From NCBI GenBank assembly GCA_910585065.1, contig CAJUCG010000077.1:1-13135 (forward strand): a DNA stretch of 13,135 nt, given 5' to 3'. Below, one piece after another: positions 1 through 6,740 of this stretch. A model generated the notes under the pieces. The model was given only the letters and a program-made list of their open reading frames with translations. It had not been told where the DNA came from and searched no databases. The stretch comes from an uncultured Lachnospiraceae bacterium (GTDB lineage: Bacteria > Bacillota > Clostridia > Lachnospirales > Lachnospiraceae). How positions within the stretch are numbered: position 1 is the first letter of the stretch; every line of letters begins with the position of its first letter. Position numbers and translations under genes: made by a program.

Positions 1-376
1 CGCATCGTGGAGATATAGAATTAAAGTATGATTGGAATAATCTTTTTTGTCCTGCGCACATTGTAACAATATAAAGTCGGATAAATTTGAGCCTATTATT
101 GATTGTACAAAAGAAAATGTTGAAAAATTAATTGCCTTTTGAAGAGAGGGATATTTTGGAACAGATGAAAAGCTGACTTTTGATATGTTGAATTCTGGAA
201 TAAAAATACAAAATACAGTTAAGTTGTTGCAGGAAGTTTATTATGGTTCTACACCTCAAAAGAGGATGGAGGCTACAATATTGATAGGAGATGGTTCAGC
301 TTTTGCTGCTTTTAAGAGATGGTTGATAAGGGATAATAAAGAAACATATTCTGAATTATTAGTATACATAGATTGA
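1..376 (+). pseudogene. Decayed HNH endonuclease, 3' part only
   Basis: Two reading frames together give the end of an HNH-type nuclease (TIGR02646/PtuB-like). Positions 3-56 encode HRGDIELKYDWNNLF followed by CPA. From position 59 a different frame continues with HCNNIKSDKF, then IIDCTKENVEKLIAF, a TGA at about 140-142, and an uninterrupted tail to the stop at 374-376. The order 'YDWNNL, Cys-rich segment, CNNxKSDKF, IID.T' is typical of HNH nucleases that pair with ATPases in Septu- and retron-type defence loci. The frames join if about 4 bases were lost near 56-58, which would also have removed a zinc-ligand Cys. With a frameshift, a stop and probable loss of a ligand the gene should be inactive. 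The N-terminus lies left of the window. The longest open piece, 185-376, has an ATG but is only the tail of this gene. Family call is by motif recognition. Confidence 0.7.
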
Positions 377-678
377 GATACCGAAATAAAATAAGGAAAA
401 ATAAAAACTGCGATATGGTAATTTGAGATAATTTTTCAAAAGATGTGTGCAGAGTTGGAGCGTATTCCGCACTAAGTTCATTAGAAAGTGACAAAATTTT
501 TTGAGGGATGCACCAGATAGATATTCATGGGAAATTTTAACGAAAGGTGGGAGTAAATATTAAAAACTATACCGAAAACGGTGAAAAAATCTCTTGTAAT
601 TTAAAAAAAATTCTATATAATAGTATATAGTAGCATATAATGGTAAAACATAGAGAAAAAAACGTGAGGTAGAAAGAT
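377..678. other. Gene-free AT-rich stretch, possible coding scars
   Basis: No convincing intact gene is visible. Two short open stretches in different frames could be scars of a lost gene: 427-504 (reads DNFSKDVCRVGAYSALSSLE and a few more residues, then TGA) and 501-563 (reads FLRDAPDRYSWEILTKGG and three more residues, then TAA). They could be one C-terminus broken by a shift near 500, but I do not recognise the protein. Positions 571-582 hold a small inverted repeat ACCG-AAAA-CGGT. The right end carries the promoter and ribosome binding site of the downstream ATPase gene. Confidence 0.4.
594..621 (+). promoter_or_regulatory. Sigma-A-type promoter of the rloA-rloB pair
   Basis: TTGTAA (594-599) and a perfect TATAAT (616-621) are separated by 16 bases, 58 bases upstream of the ATPase start. 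A second TATAAT lies at 636-641 but lacks a good -35 box. This is the only clear promoter between the HNH remnant and the ABC permease genes, so it may also drive those genes by read-through. Confidence 0.65.
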
Positions 679-2043
679 ATGTTAATGAGGTTTTCTGTGA
701 GTAATTTTTTGTCATTTGGATACAAAGTAAATGAAAAAGGAGAAATTATTCCTACGGAATATCATTTGTATGCGGGAAGATCCGAGCAGCATAGTGAAAG
801 AGTTGTACATTATCAAGAACGAAAAGTACTAAAATTTTCTTCTATATATGGGGCGAATGCATCGGGAAAGTCCAATTTAATCCAAGCGATTGATGCAGGA
901 AAACAAATTGTGTTAGACGCAACAGAAAGAAAGTATATTTCTGAGAAATTTTGTAAAAACAAAAGCACAAATATCGATCAACCAACTTATTTTGAATATG
1001 AATTTTCAATAGGAAAACAATGCTTTGCATATGGATTTACTGTTCGACTAAAGGATAATTTAATCTTATCGGAGTGGCTCTATGAACTTAATACAAAGGA
1101 ACATGTTATTTTTGAAAGAGTGACAGAGGAAGAGGAGTATTATTTTGATGAAACTATGTTTCATGAAAAAGAAAATAGTGAGCAGTTCTGCTTTTTTATA
1201 AGGGATGTAAATCGGATAAAAACTACATTACTTTTGTATGAGATAAAGCGAAGAAATATGAATGAGAAGGACTTTGAACTTTTTAATAATATATATGATT
1301 GGTTTAAATATAAACTGGTAGTAATTTATCCAGAAACAAAAATAGGAAATAGCTTTTTTCTATTTAAAGATAATAATAAAAATTTGATGGATATTTTAAA
1401 ATATTTAGATACAGGAATAACCGATTATGATATGCGTGAAATTAATGAAGCGGCACTCAAAGAGTATTTTCCAAGTGAAAGGGTAGCAGAAATATTTTTG
1501 AAAAAACCAAGCGATGAAAAAATAATAAAGACAAAGAGAATTTTGGATATCGGAGGTATATTGCTTGAGATAGACTATAATGAAGAGGGAGTAGAAAAGG
1601 TTGCAAAATTAATGTTTCAGCATGGGGAGGATACAGAAAAATATGAGTATGGGGAAGAATCCGACGGAACCCAGAGATTGATTCAGTTGTTGAATGTAAT
1701 TTTGAATGATGACGAAGAAACAATATTTATTATTGATGAATTAGATCGCAGTTTTCATCCGCAAATGACAATTAAGTTTGTCGAAACATTTCTTAAATTT
1801 TCAGCAAAAAAAGCGACACAGTTAATTATTACTACGCATGAATCAAATTTGATGGATTTAAATATATTGCGCAGGGATGAGATTTGGTTTGCTGAAAAGG
1901 AAAAAGATAACAATACAATTTTATATACTTTGGAAAAATTTAAAATTCGATATGATAAGGTAGTTGCAAAAGATTATCTTGCAGGGCGATATGGTGCAGT
2001 TCCCGTATTTCAGGATTTTGAATATGTGTGGGGAGAAAAATAA
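679..2043 (+). CDS. RloA/AbiLi-like ABC-type AAA ATPase
   Basis: This 454-residue ATPase is the energy-using half of a presumed phage-defence pair. It has the layout of ABC-ATPase-like AAA_15/AAA_21 proteins: an N-terminal MRFSVSNFLSFG start typical of the family, Walker A GANASGKSN at residues 58-66, a long variable middle, a signature-like SDGTQR at 328-333, Walker B IFIIDELD with D353/E354, and a switch His in TTHES (H387). All catalytic motifs look intact, so the protein should bind and hydrolyse ATP. The ATG at 679 is chosen because GAGGT lies 8 bases upstream; the ATG at 685 would be 14 bases away. The next gene, 66 bases downstream, encodes an RloB protein; this pairing matches RloA-RloB of restriction loci and the two-gene AbiL abortive-infection system. 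By family knowledge it acts in the cytoplasm; the trigger is unknown. The codons are AT-rich compared with pcrA and later genes, which suggests acquisition. Confidence 0.85.
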   Translation: MLMRFSVSNFLSFGYKVNEKGEIIPTEYHLYAGRSEQHSERVVHYQERKVLKFSSIYGANASGKSNLIQAIDAGKQIVLDATERKYISEKFCKNKSTNIDQPTYFEYEFSIGKQCFAYGFTVRLKDNLILSEWLYELNTKEHVIFERVTEEEEYYFDETMFHEKENSEQFCFFIRDVNRIKTTLLLYEIKRRNMNEKDFELFNNIYDWFKYKLVVIYPETKIGNSFFLFKDNNKNLMDILKYLDTGITDYDMREINEAALKEYFPSERVAEIFLKKPSDEKIIKTKRILDIGGILLEIDYNEEGVEKVAKLMFQHGEDTEKYEYGEESDGTQRLIQLLNVILNDDEETIFIIDELDRSFHPQMTIKFVETFLKFSAKKATQLIITTHESNLMDLNILRRDEIWFAEKEKDNNTILYTLEKFKIRYDKVVAKDYLAGRYGAVPVFQDFEYVWGEK

Positions 2044-2109
2044 CCTTCCAGCTATCGAATAATATAATATGGTATTTAAAATTATGGTATGTAGAAAAGA
2101 GGGAGTAGT

Positions 2110-2868
2110 TTGAAAAGGTTGAATCTAAGGACTGCCAAAAAATATGATTATGCAGATGAGGAAGGAACTATATTGCCGAGAATTCACTTTTATTGTATTT
2201 CAGAGGGCGCAACCGAGGAAACTTATTTTTTTGGAATCCGAAATAATAAAGCAGGATTAGGGATAAAAAATGATGTACGTATTGAGGTGGTAAAAAAGCA
2301 GGAGGGACAAGAAACTTTAAGCCATCCTCTTCAGTTGGTAAAAGCCGCTCTAGTTTGCATGGGGCGTATAAATGAAAGCGGAGAAGAAATTCCTGAAAAA
2401 GAGTGGGGAGAGAATTGTAAATGGGACGATTTTGATCCTGAGATAGATCAAGTGTGTGTTATTTTTGATCGAGATTATAAAGATCTACAAAAGAATATGG
2501 ATGAAATTTTTCGTTTATGTGATGAATATAGGATTAAAGTAGTAATTTCCAATCCTAACTTTGAGTTGTGGCTGTTGATGCATTTTCCTAATATAGAGCA
2601 ATATCCACGGGGGGAGCTTCTTGCAAACAAAAAGAATGTAAGAGGACAATTGTTTAAAGAAGCATCTGTAAAGAAAAAGTATCTTGAAATATTAGTTTCA
2701 AAAAATGCAGGAGGATATTCAAAGGGAAGCAAATTGGAATTTGAAAAGTTTCTTCCATTTATAGATCTGGCAATTGAACAGGCAAAAAAATATTGCGAAG
2801 ATGCAAGAAAATTAATTGATGAATTGGGTACTTCAATGGGAATTTTATTACGGGAGATGCGGTTGTAA
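2110..2868 (+). CDS. rloB: RloB-family protein (AbiLii-like), defence partner
   Basis: This 252-residue protein carries the RloB (PF13707) hallmarks: an early acidic motif SEGATEETYF at residues 31-40, DRD at 120-122 after a hydrophobic strand (VCVIF), and SNPNFELWLLMHF at 147-159. The E32/E36 and D120/D122 acidic pairs resemble Toprim-like metal sites, so a nuclease role is plausible but is inference. The start is TTG at 2110, supported by GAGGGAG at 2099-2105 and by the lack of an ATG upstream in frame that fits better. It follows the ATPase gene by 66 bases without a visible terminator, so the two are likely co-transcribed. The first base of the following ABC permease gene lies 1 base after this stop. 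Length is in the usual range for the family and no disabling change is seen. The likely role is as effector of an RloAB/AbiL-type anti-phage module. Confidence 0.85.
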   Translation: MKRLNLRTAKKYDYADEEGTILPRIHFYCISEGATEETYFFGIRNNKAGLGIKNDVRIEVVKKQEGQETLSHPLQLVKAALVCMGRINESGEEIPEKEWGENCKWDDFDPEIDQVCVIFDRDYKDLQKNMDEIFRLCDEYRIKVVISNPNFELWLLMHFPNIEQYPRGELLANKKNVRGQLFKEASVKKKYLEILVSKNAGGYSKGSKLEFEKFLPFIDLAIEQAKKYCEDARKLIDELGTSMGILLREMRL

Positions 2869-2869
2869 A

Positions 2870-3655
2870 ATGAAAACAAAATATCAAAGAAAATGTAAAT
2901 ATTTGCTCTTACCTAGTCTTGTGGGACTTCTGATTTTTTATTGTATCCCATTTGTGCGCGTGATCTATTATTCTTTGGTTGAAAATCAGTTCAGTAAAAA
3001 ATGGGTGGGGCTAAAAAATTACCACACGCTGTTTGCCAACCCATATTTTCGATTGGCGGTGAAAAATTCTCTTTTGCTGATTTTAGTGGGGGTTCCAATA
3101 TTAGTGACGGGGGCATTGTTTATCTCGGTGTTGTTTTTAAGGCTTGATCGGCACTTAAAAAAGCTTCGGCTTGCCGTAATTTTGCCGATGCTCTTGCCCA
3201 CGGCAAGCATTATCTTAGTCTGGAGGACGATATTTGCCGTGAAAGAATCGCCCGTGCCGATCTATTCCCTATTTATCTGGAAGAATATCGGGATGGTGAT
3301 GATCTTATGCAGTGCGGCGTTAACGCTTCTTGACGGGGATCTCTATGAGGCGGCGAAACTTGACGGTGCATATGGGATACAATTGCATTTTTATGTGACC
3401 TTGCCGCTTTTGGCTCCAACTCTTCTTTTTGTGACTTTGCTGGGAATTGTATATAGTTTTCGCATTTTTCGGGAGAGTTATCTGTATTATGGATCGAATT
3501 ACCCGCCGGATGCCGGTTATAGTTTGCAGTATTATATGAACAATCATTTTATAAAGCTAAATTATCAGTATCTTGCCTCCGGCGCAGTGATCACAACAAT
3601 ACTTATCTGTATAATTGTTGCAGCGGGTATTCATCTTTCCCGCAAATTTGAGTGA
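2870..3655 (+). CDS. Sugar-type ABC transporter permease (MalF/UgpA-like)
   Basis: This 261-residue inner-membrane protein has about six hydrophobic segments and a canonical permease EAA loop, EAAKLDGAYGIQ at residues 160-171 followed by LPLLAP, which contacts the ATPase subunit. The N-terminal pattern 'hydrophobic helix, IYYSLVEN, WVGLKNYHTLFANPYF' is the usual start of the MalF/UgpA family (carbohydrate uptake). The segment between WRTIF and IWKNIGM is short: the external loop usually present before 'WKNIG' is missing, so the protein is about 25-30 residues shorter than typical. The ATG at 2870 is used; the open frame extends upstream into rloB, but such a start would add non-family sequence. 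The best Shine-Dalgarno match, GGGAG at 2852-2856, is 13 bases away, so translation may depend on coupling with rloB. No binding-protein gene lies upstream, and substrate is unknown. Confidence 0.85.
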   Translation: MKTKYQRKCKYLLLPSLVGLLIFYCIPFVRVIYYSLVENQFSKKWVGLKNYHTLFANPYFRLAVKNSLLLILVGVPILVTGALFISVLFLRLDRHLKKLRLAVILPMLLPTASIILVWRTIFAVKESPVPIYSLFIWKNIGMVMILCSAALTLLDGDLYEAAKLDGAYGIQLHFYVTLPLLAPTLLFVTLLGIVYSFRIFRESYLYYGSNYPPDAGYSLQYYMNNHFIKLNYQYLASGAVITTILICIIVAAGIHLSRKFE

Positions 3656-3669
3656 GGGTGGGAGGGAGA

Positions 3670-4449
3670 ATGAAGAAGAAGATAATGGTTTTATTTGTAA
3701 TTATTCTGACGGGAATTTTTCTCTTTCCGGTCTTTCTTACCCTGTTTCGCTCATTTTTATGCGGGGATTTGGCAGGGGCGGGGACATCCTGCCTCTCGCT
3801 AGTGGGATATTATGATATTTTGGTGGAGGAAGCCTGGTATCTAAGGGGATTTTGGAATTCAGTCTGCTATGCGGCGGTGATCACCGTGCTGAATACGGCA
3901 GTTTCCGTTCCTGCCGCCTACGCGTTTAGAGAGGCGGGTTTTCGCGGAAAAGGGGCACTTTACTTTTTTTACATTATTCTGATGATGATGCCCTTGCAGG
4001 TGACAATGCTGCCGAACTATATTGGACTGAGGGATATGAATTTGTTGGATACGCGGTTGGCACTGATCCTGCCGGGAATGTTTACCCCTTTTGGCGTGTT
4101 TTTAATGGGGCAGTATATGAGGGGAATTGACAAAAGTATTTTGGAGGCTGCCAGGATGGAAACCAAGTCTATTTTCCGGATTATATTTTATATCGCGCTG
4201 CCGCAGGTAAAAACTTGTGTTGCGGCAATGTTTTTATTTACCTTTGCGGAGAATTGGAATTTGGTTGAGCAGCCGCAGATCTTTTTAAAAAGCGGGGAAA
4301 AACAGCCGCTGTCCATGCTGCTTGCCGTGCAGAATGATACAATGGGGACTCTCCTTGCGGGCTGTGTTATCTTTATGGTTCCGGTTGTGATTCTCTATCT
4401 GTATTTTCATGAAAGTTTGGAAGATGGGCTTGGAAGTCTGAAATTATAA
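3670..4449 (+). CDS. Carbohydrate ABC transporter permease (MalG/UgpE-like)
   Basis: This is the second permease of the pair, 259 residues, with about six membrane segments. The order 'N-terminal helix, FWNSVCYAAVITVLN, PAAYAF, MMMPLQVTMLPNYIGLRDMN, FGVFLMGQYM, EAA loop, LP' follows the MalG/UgpE family. The EAA loop reads EAARMETKSIFRIIFYIALP (residues 159-178): the Gly normally at the seventh position is Thr165, a deviation at the site that docks the ATPase. ATG 3670 is chosen with GGAGG at 3661-3665 (4 bases, short); an in-frame GTG at 3652 overlapping the previous stop is a less likely start. It lies 14 bases behind the first permease and is surely co-transcribed with it. No ATPase gene is present; in many Firmicutes a shared MsmK-type ATPase serves such permeases. 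Confidence 0.85.
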   Translation: MKKKIMVLFVIILTGIFLFPVFLTLFRSFLCGDLAGAGTSCLSLVGYYDILVEEAWYLRGFWNSVCYAAVITVLNTAVSVPAAYAFREAGFRGKGALYFFYIILMMMPLQVTMLPNYIGLRDMNLLDTRLALILPGMFTPFGVFLMGQYMRGIDKSILEAARMETKSIFRIIFYIALPQVKTCVAAMFLFTFAENWNLVEQPQIFLKSGEKQPLSMLLAVQNDTMGTLLAGCVIFMVPVVILYLYFHESLEDGLGSLKL

Positions 4450-4492
4450 GAATATGTAAAAAAATGGAAATAAGATTGGAGCATTGAAATTT

Positions 4493-4936
4493 ATGGGAAG
4501 GCGAAAATATTTAAATCGGTTTGCCGTGTTCTTTTTTGCATTTATGCTTTTCTTTACTCTGTTTTCTACTTCATTACATCGACAGACAACACCAAATGTT
4601 ATGGTAATGCGGGCGAGGGAGAAGGAATTCCCGGTTACAATATATCTGGAGGATGGAGCGGAATATATTTCAAAAAAGAGAGAGCTTGCCCTTCCTGCCT
4701 ATGTGCTGAATTTTATCGGGGATTTTTCCGGGGAGGTTCAACTTGCGAATGTCTTTGTGCTGGAGGAAACCGAAGAGGGACTTTTTGTGCGTGAGCGGCA
4801 GGTGATTCTCTGTGGGGAGGCAGGGGGATGGTTTGAGATTGAAAGCGGTGTGGAGAAAAAAGACAAGTTAATCTATGCGGCGGATCGGAAACTTGTGGAC
4901 GGGATGGAAGTAAATATGGTGGAAATAAAAAAATAG
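4493..4936 (+). CDS. Small anchored protein with MFP/HlyD-like C-terminus
   Basis: This 147-residue protein has a basic N-terminus, one membrane segment (about residues 9-26) and an external domain. From about residue 67 the pattern 'LPAYVLNFIG, VFVLEETEEGLFVRERQV, GGWFEIESGV, DKLIYAADRKLVDGMEVNMV' strongly resembles the C-terminal domain of periplasmic adaptor (membrane-fusion) proteins, where an 'EI-SGL-GD-V---L-DG--V' pattern is usual. The lipoyl, hairpin and beta-barrel parts of a full adaptor are absent, so this is a mini form or a remnant that is still open. ATG 4493 is used with GGAG at 4478-4481 (11 bases); the TTG at 4484 would be only 2 bases from it. It lies 43 bases after the permeases and 26 before the next membrane protein. 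A role in an exporter or in a composite transporter is inference from sequence pattern only. Confidence 0.6.
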   Translation: MGRRKYLNRFAVFFFAFMLFFTLFSTSLHRQTTPNVMVMRAREKEFPVTIYLEDGAEYISKKRELALPAYVLNFIGDFSGEVQLANVFVLEETEEGLFVRERQVILCGEAGGWFEIESGVEKKDKLIYAADRKLVDGMEVNMVEIKK

Positions 4937-4962
4937 GATATTGCCGGCGGGGAGAGTTGCAG

Positions 4963-5691
4963 ATGAAAAATTCAAGAAAAAGGATAATTATAGTGTCTTT
5001 CGCAGCGAGTATCGTTCTTTGTGCAATTTTTGGGCTTTACAAAATCAATGCACAAATTCCTTCGGGGATCTTGGTGTCTGGAATTTTGGAAAAAGAAATT
5101 CAGGAGGCTTATCAGGATTTATATATACAAACAAGTGCATATGATGGTGAGGAAAATTTTATCCTTCTTACCCCCTTGCCACAGACAGAACAGATATTGA
5201 CATTTACGTTGCAGAAACGGTATGCGGATGCCTATGTGAGAGATCTGGGAACGGAGAGGAAGATAAGACTCACGGCGATCCTGTTGTTTTTATGTGTTGT
5301 GGTATTTCTTTTTCTCAATCCGCTTATTTTTTACCTGATGGGAGAAAAAGGAAAAAATTTTCGTTTTCTTGTGCGGATCGGTGAAGCTTTTCTTTTGTGT
5401 TTCCTGGTGAAGGGAAGGGGTGTACTGCCATCGGTATGTATCCCGGAAAAGTTTATTTATCTTAGGGAATGGTGGGGAAAATGCGGAGAATATTTTGATA
5501 ATATAAAAAAAATGGGAGAAATCCCCTGTGCAGTCTACCAAAAATATGCAGCAGTTCAGACGGGGCTTTTTGTATTGGCAGCTGCGGGGATTACCGTGTT
5601 TTTAATTGTTGGAAAGGGTCAAAAGACTGATCAGTTTAAAGGATTCTTTTGCGGCTTGATGGGAAGAAAGAAAAAGAAAGAGTCAAAATAA
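4963..5691 (+). CDS. Unrecognised membrane protein with three predicted TM segments
   Basis: I do not recognise the family. The 242-residue product has predicted membrane segments near residues 7-25, 103-126 and 200-216. An external region lies between TM1 and TM2, and a cytosolic or re-entrant part (about 127-199) contains a further hydrophobic patch, VRIGEAFLLCFLV. The C-terminus is very basic and Lys-rich (GRKKKKESK). Topology resembles an FtsX/MacB-type permease reduced in size, which would fit the adaptor-like gene just upstream, but this is weak. ATG 4963 has GGGGAG at 4949-4954 (8 bases), better than the TTG at 4957. The gene is the last of the strand-plus cluster that starts with the permeases; no obvious terminator follows within 60 bases. 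Confidence 0.6.
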   Translation: MKNSRKRIIIVSFAASIVLCAIFGLYKINAQIPSGILVSGILEKEIQEAYQDLYIQTSAYDGEENFILLTPLPQTEQILTFTLQKRYADAYVRDLGTERKIRLTAILLFLCVVVFLFLNPLIFYLMGEKGKNFRFLVRIGEAFLLCFLVKGRGVLPSVCIPEKFIYLREWWGKCGEYFDNIKKMGEIPCAVYQKYAAVQTGLFVLAAAGITVFLIVGKGQKTDQFKGFFCGLMGRKKKKESK

Positions 5692-5998
5692 TAGCAATAT
5701 ATATAGAAGAAAACAAAAAAACTTACCAGAATTTACTTGCAAAAAATGCTGTTTTCATTGAAATAATTTTTCTCATCCTGCACATAATATTAGCACGATA
5801 GAGAACGGAATGTATCCGACGGGGAAACACAAGAAACAATCGCCAGATACATACGATCCCTGTCGGAATACAAAAGCGAATGCGCGAATGCGCGCAGAAT
5901 CGTTTGCAGTACATGCAGAAAAATGCATTAGAATGCAAAACGAAAAATAGGCGATAGTGCCAAGAAAACACACGATACAATTATGGAGGTGAATCATT
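5692..5998 (+). promoter_or_regulatory. Structured leader region upstream of the SASP gene
   Basis: No gene is supported here. The stretch holds several inverted repeats. The arm TGTATCCGACGGGG at 5811-5824 pairs with CCCTGTCGGAATACA at 5858-5872 (one bulge, one G:T pair, 33-base loop). CGTTTGCA at 5901-5908 pairs with TGCAAAACG at 5934-5942 (one bulge). The octamer GCGAATGC is repeated in tandem at 5876-5891. A weak promoter TTGAAA (5758-5763), 19 bases, CATAAT (5783-5788) would start a transcript just before the first hairpin. The ribosome binding site GGAGGT at 5985-5990 ends the region. Function is unknown; either a leader RNA or a small RNA is possible. Confidence 0.45.
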
Positions 5999-6214
5999 AT
6001 GTCAAGTAACAAATCAGGTTCTGGTAGAATGGAAGTGCCGCAGGCAAAAGAGGCTATGGATCGTTTTAAGATGGAGGTTGCATCTGAGATCGGTGTGCCG
6101 CTTAAAGAAGGCTACAACGGCGATTTGACAAGTGCCCAGAATGGCTCTGTAGGTGGAGAGATGGTCCGCCAGATGATCAAGAAACAGGAAGAGGCTATGG
6201 TCAGCAATAAGTAA
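5999..6214 (+). CDS. Alpha/beta-type small acid-soluble spore protein
   Basis: The 71-residue protein is a DNA-coating protein made in the developing spore, where alpha/beta SASPs protect DNA and serve as amino-acid store. It shows the family core: KMEVASEIGVPL (residues 24-35) with the germination-protease cleavage type Glu26-Val27 in the context EVASE, then YNGDLTSAQNG and VGGEMVRQMI. Length is normal for the family. ATG 5999 has a strong GGAGGT 8 bases upstream. A sigma-G promoter is expected, but I could not place a convincing one. It is monocistronic by layout: the unstructured end is followed by a terminator that it shares with the convergent gene. Its presence indicates a spore former. 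Confidence 0.96.
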   Translation: MSSNKSGSGRMEVPQAKEAMDRFKMEVASEIGVPLKEGYNGDLTSAQNGSVGGEMVRQMIKKQEEAMVSNK

Positions 6215-6243
6215 TTGCCGGCAGTAAGAAACAACGAAAAAAG

Positions 6244-6280
6244 GACAGGGGCAGAACGAAAGATTCTGTCCCTGTCTTTT
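6244..6280. terminator. Bidirectional intrinsic terminator between convergent genes
   Basis: GACAGGGGCAGAA (6244-6256) pairs over 13 positions (one G:T) with TTCTGTCCCTGTC (6264-6276), with a 7-base loop. A TTTT run follows at 6277-6280 and an A run at 6238-6242 precedes, giving a U tract in both directions. It lies between the SASP gene and the minus-strand acidic protein gene and would end both transcripts. Confidence 0.9.
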
Positions 6281-6296
6281 CTTTGCCCATGGAAGA

Positions 6297-6635
6297 TTAC
6301 TCTTCCTCGTTCTCATCCGTCTTTGTCTCCGGCTCTTCCTCAGCTTCCTCGGTCGCGTCGAAGTCCAGATCATCTTCTAAGTCGTCGTCATCGTCGAAAT
6401 CGTCATCGAAATCGTCCATGTAGTCCGGGGTGACATAGCGGTAAACCGCATAGGCGATAACCGCAACCGCAGCGATCGCACCGATAATGGCGAGGACGAA
6501 GATCAGGGTATGCTTCTTCTCCTCAATCGGGTCCTCCTTCTTCTTGATCAGTTCGCCAAGTTTTGACTCAGCTAACATATCGCTGAGTTTGGAGGATGCA
6601 AGCAGGGATTCCAGCTTGTTTGCATTATTGCACAT
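6297..6635 (-). CDS. Small one-TM protein with strongly acidic C-terminal tail
   Basis: The 112-residue product has an amphipathic N-terminal part (NKLESLLASSKLSDMLAESK, residues 6-25, helical), a membrane segment at about 43-66, and a tail of almost only Asp/Glu from residue 71 to the end. I recognise no enzyme motif; the layout resembles small conserved Lachnospiraceae membrane proteins of unknown role, a recollection rather than a search result. The start is the ATG at 6633-6635, with AAAGGA 9 bases upstream; the open frame extends 12 codons further upstream to another ATG, which I consider less likely. The gene has its own promoter. The acidic tail may hold cations or contact basic proteins; this is speculation. 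Confidence 0.8.
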   Translation of the reverse strand: MCNNANKLESLLASSKLSDMLAESKLGELIKKKEDPIEEKKHTLIFVLAIIGAIAAVAVIAYAVYRYVTPDYMDDFDDDFDDDDDLEDDLDFDATEEAEEEPETKTDENEEE

Positions 6636-6696
6636 AAAGACACATCCTTTCTCTCTTTGTAGATATAACAAAGGAATAAATTTTACCTTCTGCCTT

Positions 6697-6725
6697 ATTA
6701 TACCATGTCCTTGATAAATTTACCA
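6697..6725 (-). promoter_or_regulatory. Extended -10 promoter of the acidic protein gene
   Basis: On the minus strand TATAAT (6702-6697) is preceded by TGG, giving the extended form TGGTATAAT. A weak -35 TGGTAA lies 17 bases upstream (6725-6720). The distance to the ATG at 6635 fits a short leader of about 55 bases. Confidence 0.6.
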
Positions 6726-6740
6726 TGTTTTTTTGCAAGT

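Noticed and set aside
185..376. Stand-alone 63-residue gene
   Set aside because: It continues the frame of the HNH nuclease tail upstream and has no ribosome binding site of its own.
5886..5960. Sigma-G promoter of the SASP gene
   Set aside because: GAATG at 5886-5890 and 5931-5935 fit the -35 loosely, but no matching -10 was found at 17-18 bases.
5723..6012. Minus-strand open frames upstream of the SASP gene
   Set aside because: Unlikely composition (many Arg, Cys, Phe), no ribosome binding site, and overlap with the structured leader and SASP start.
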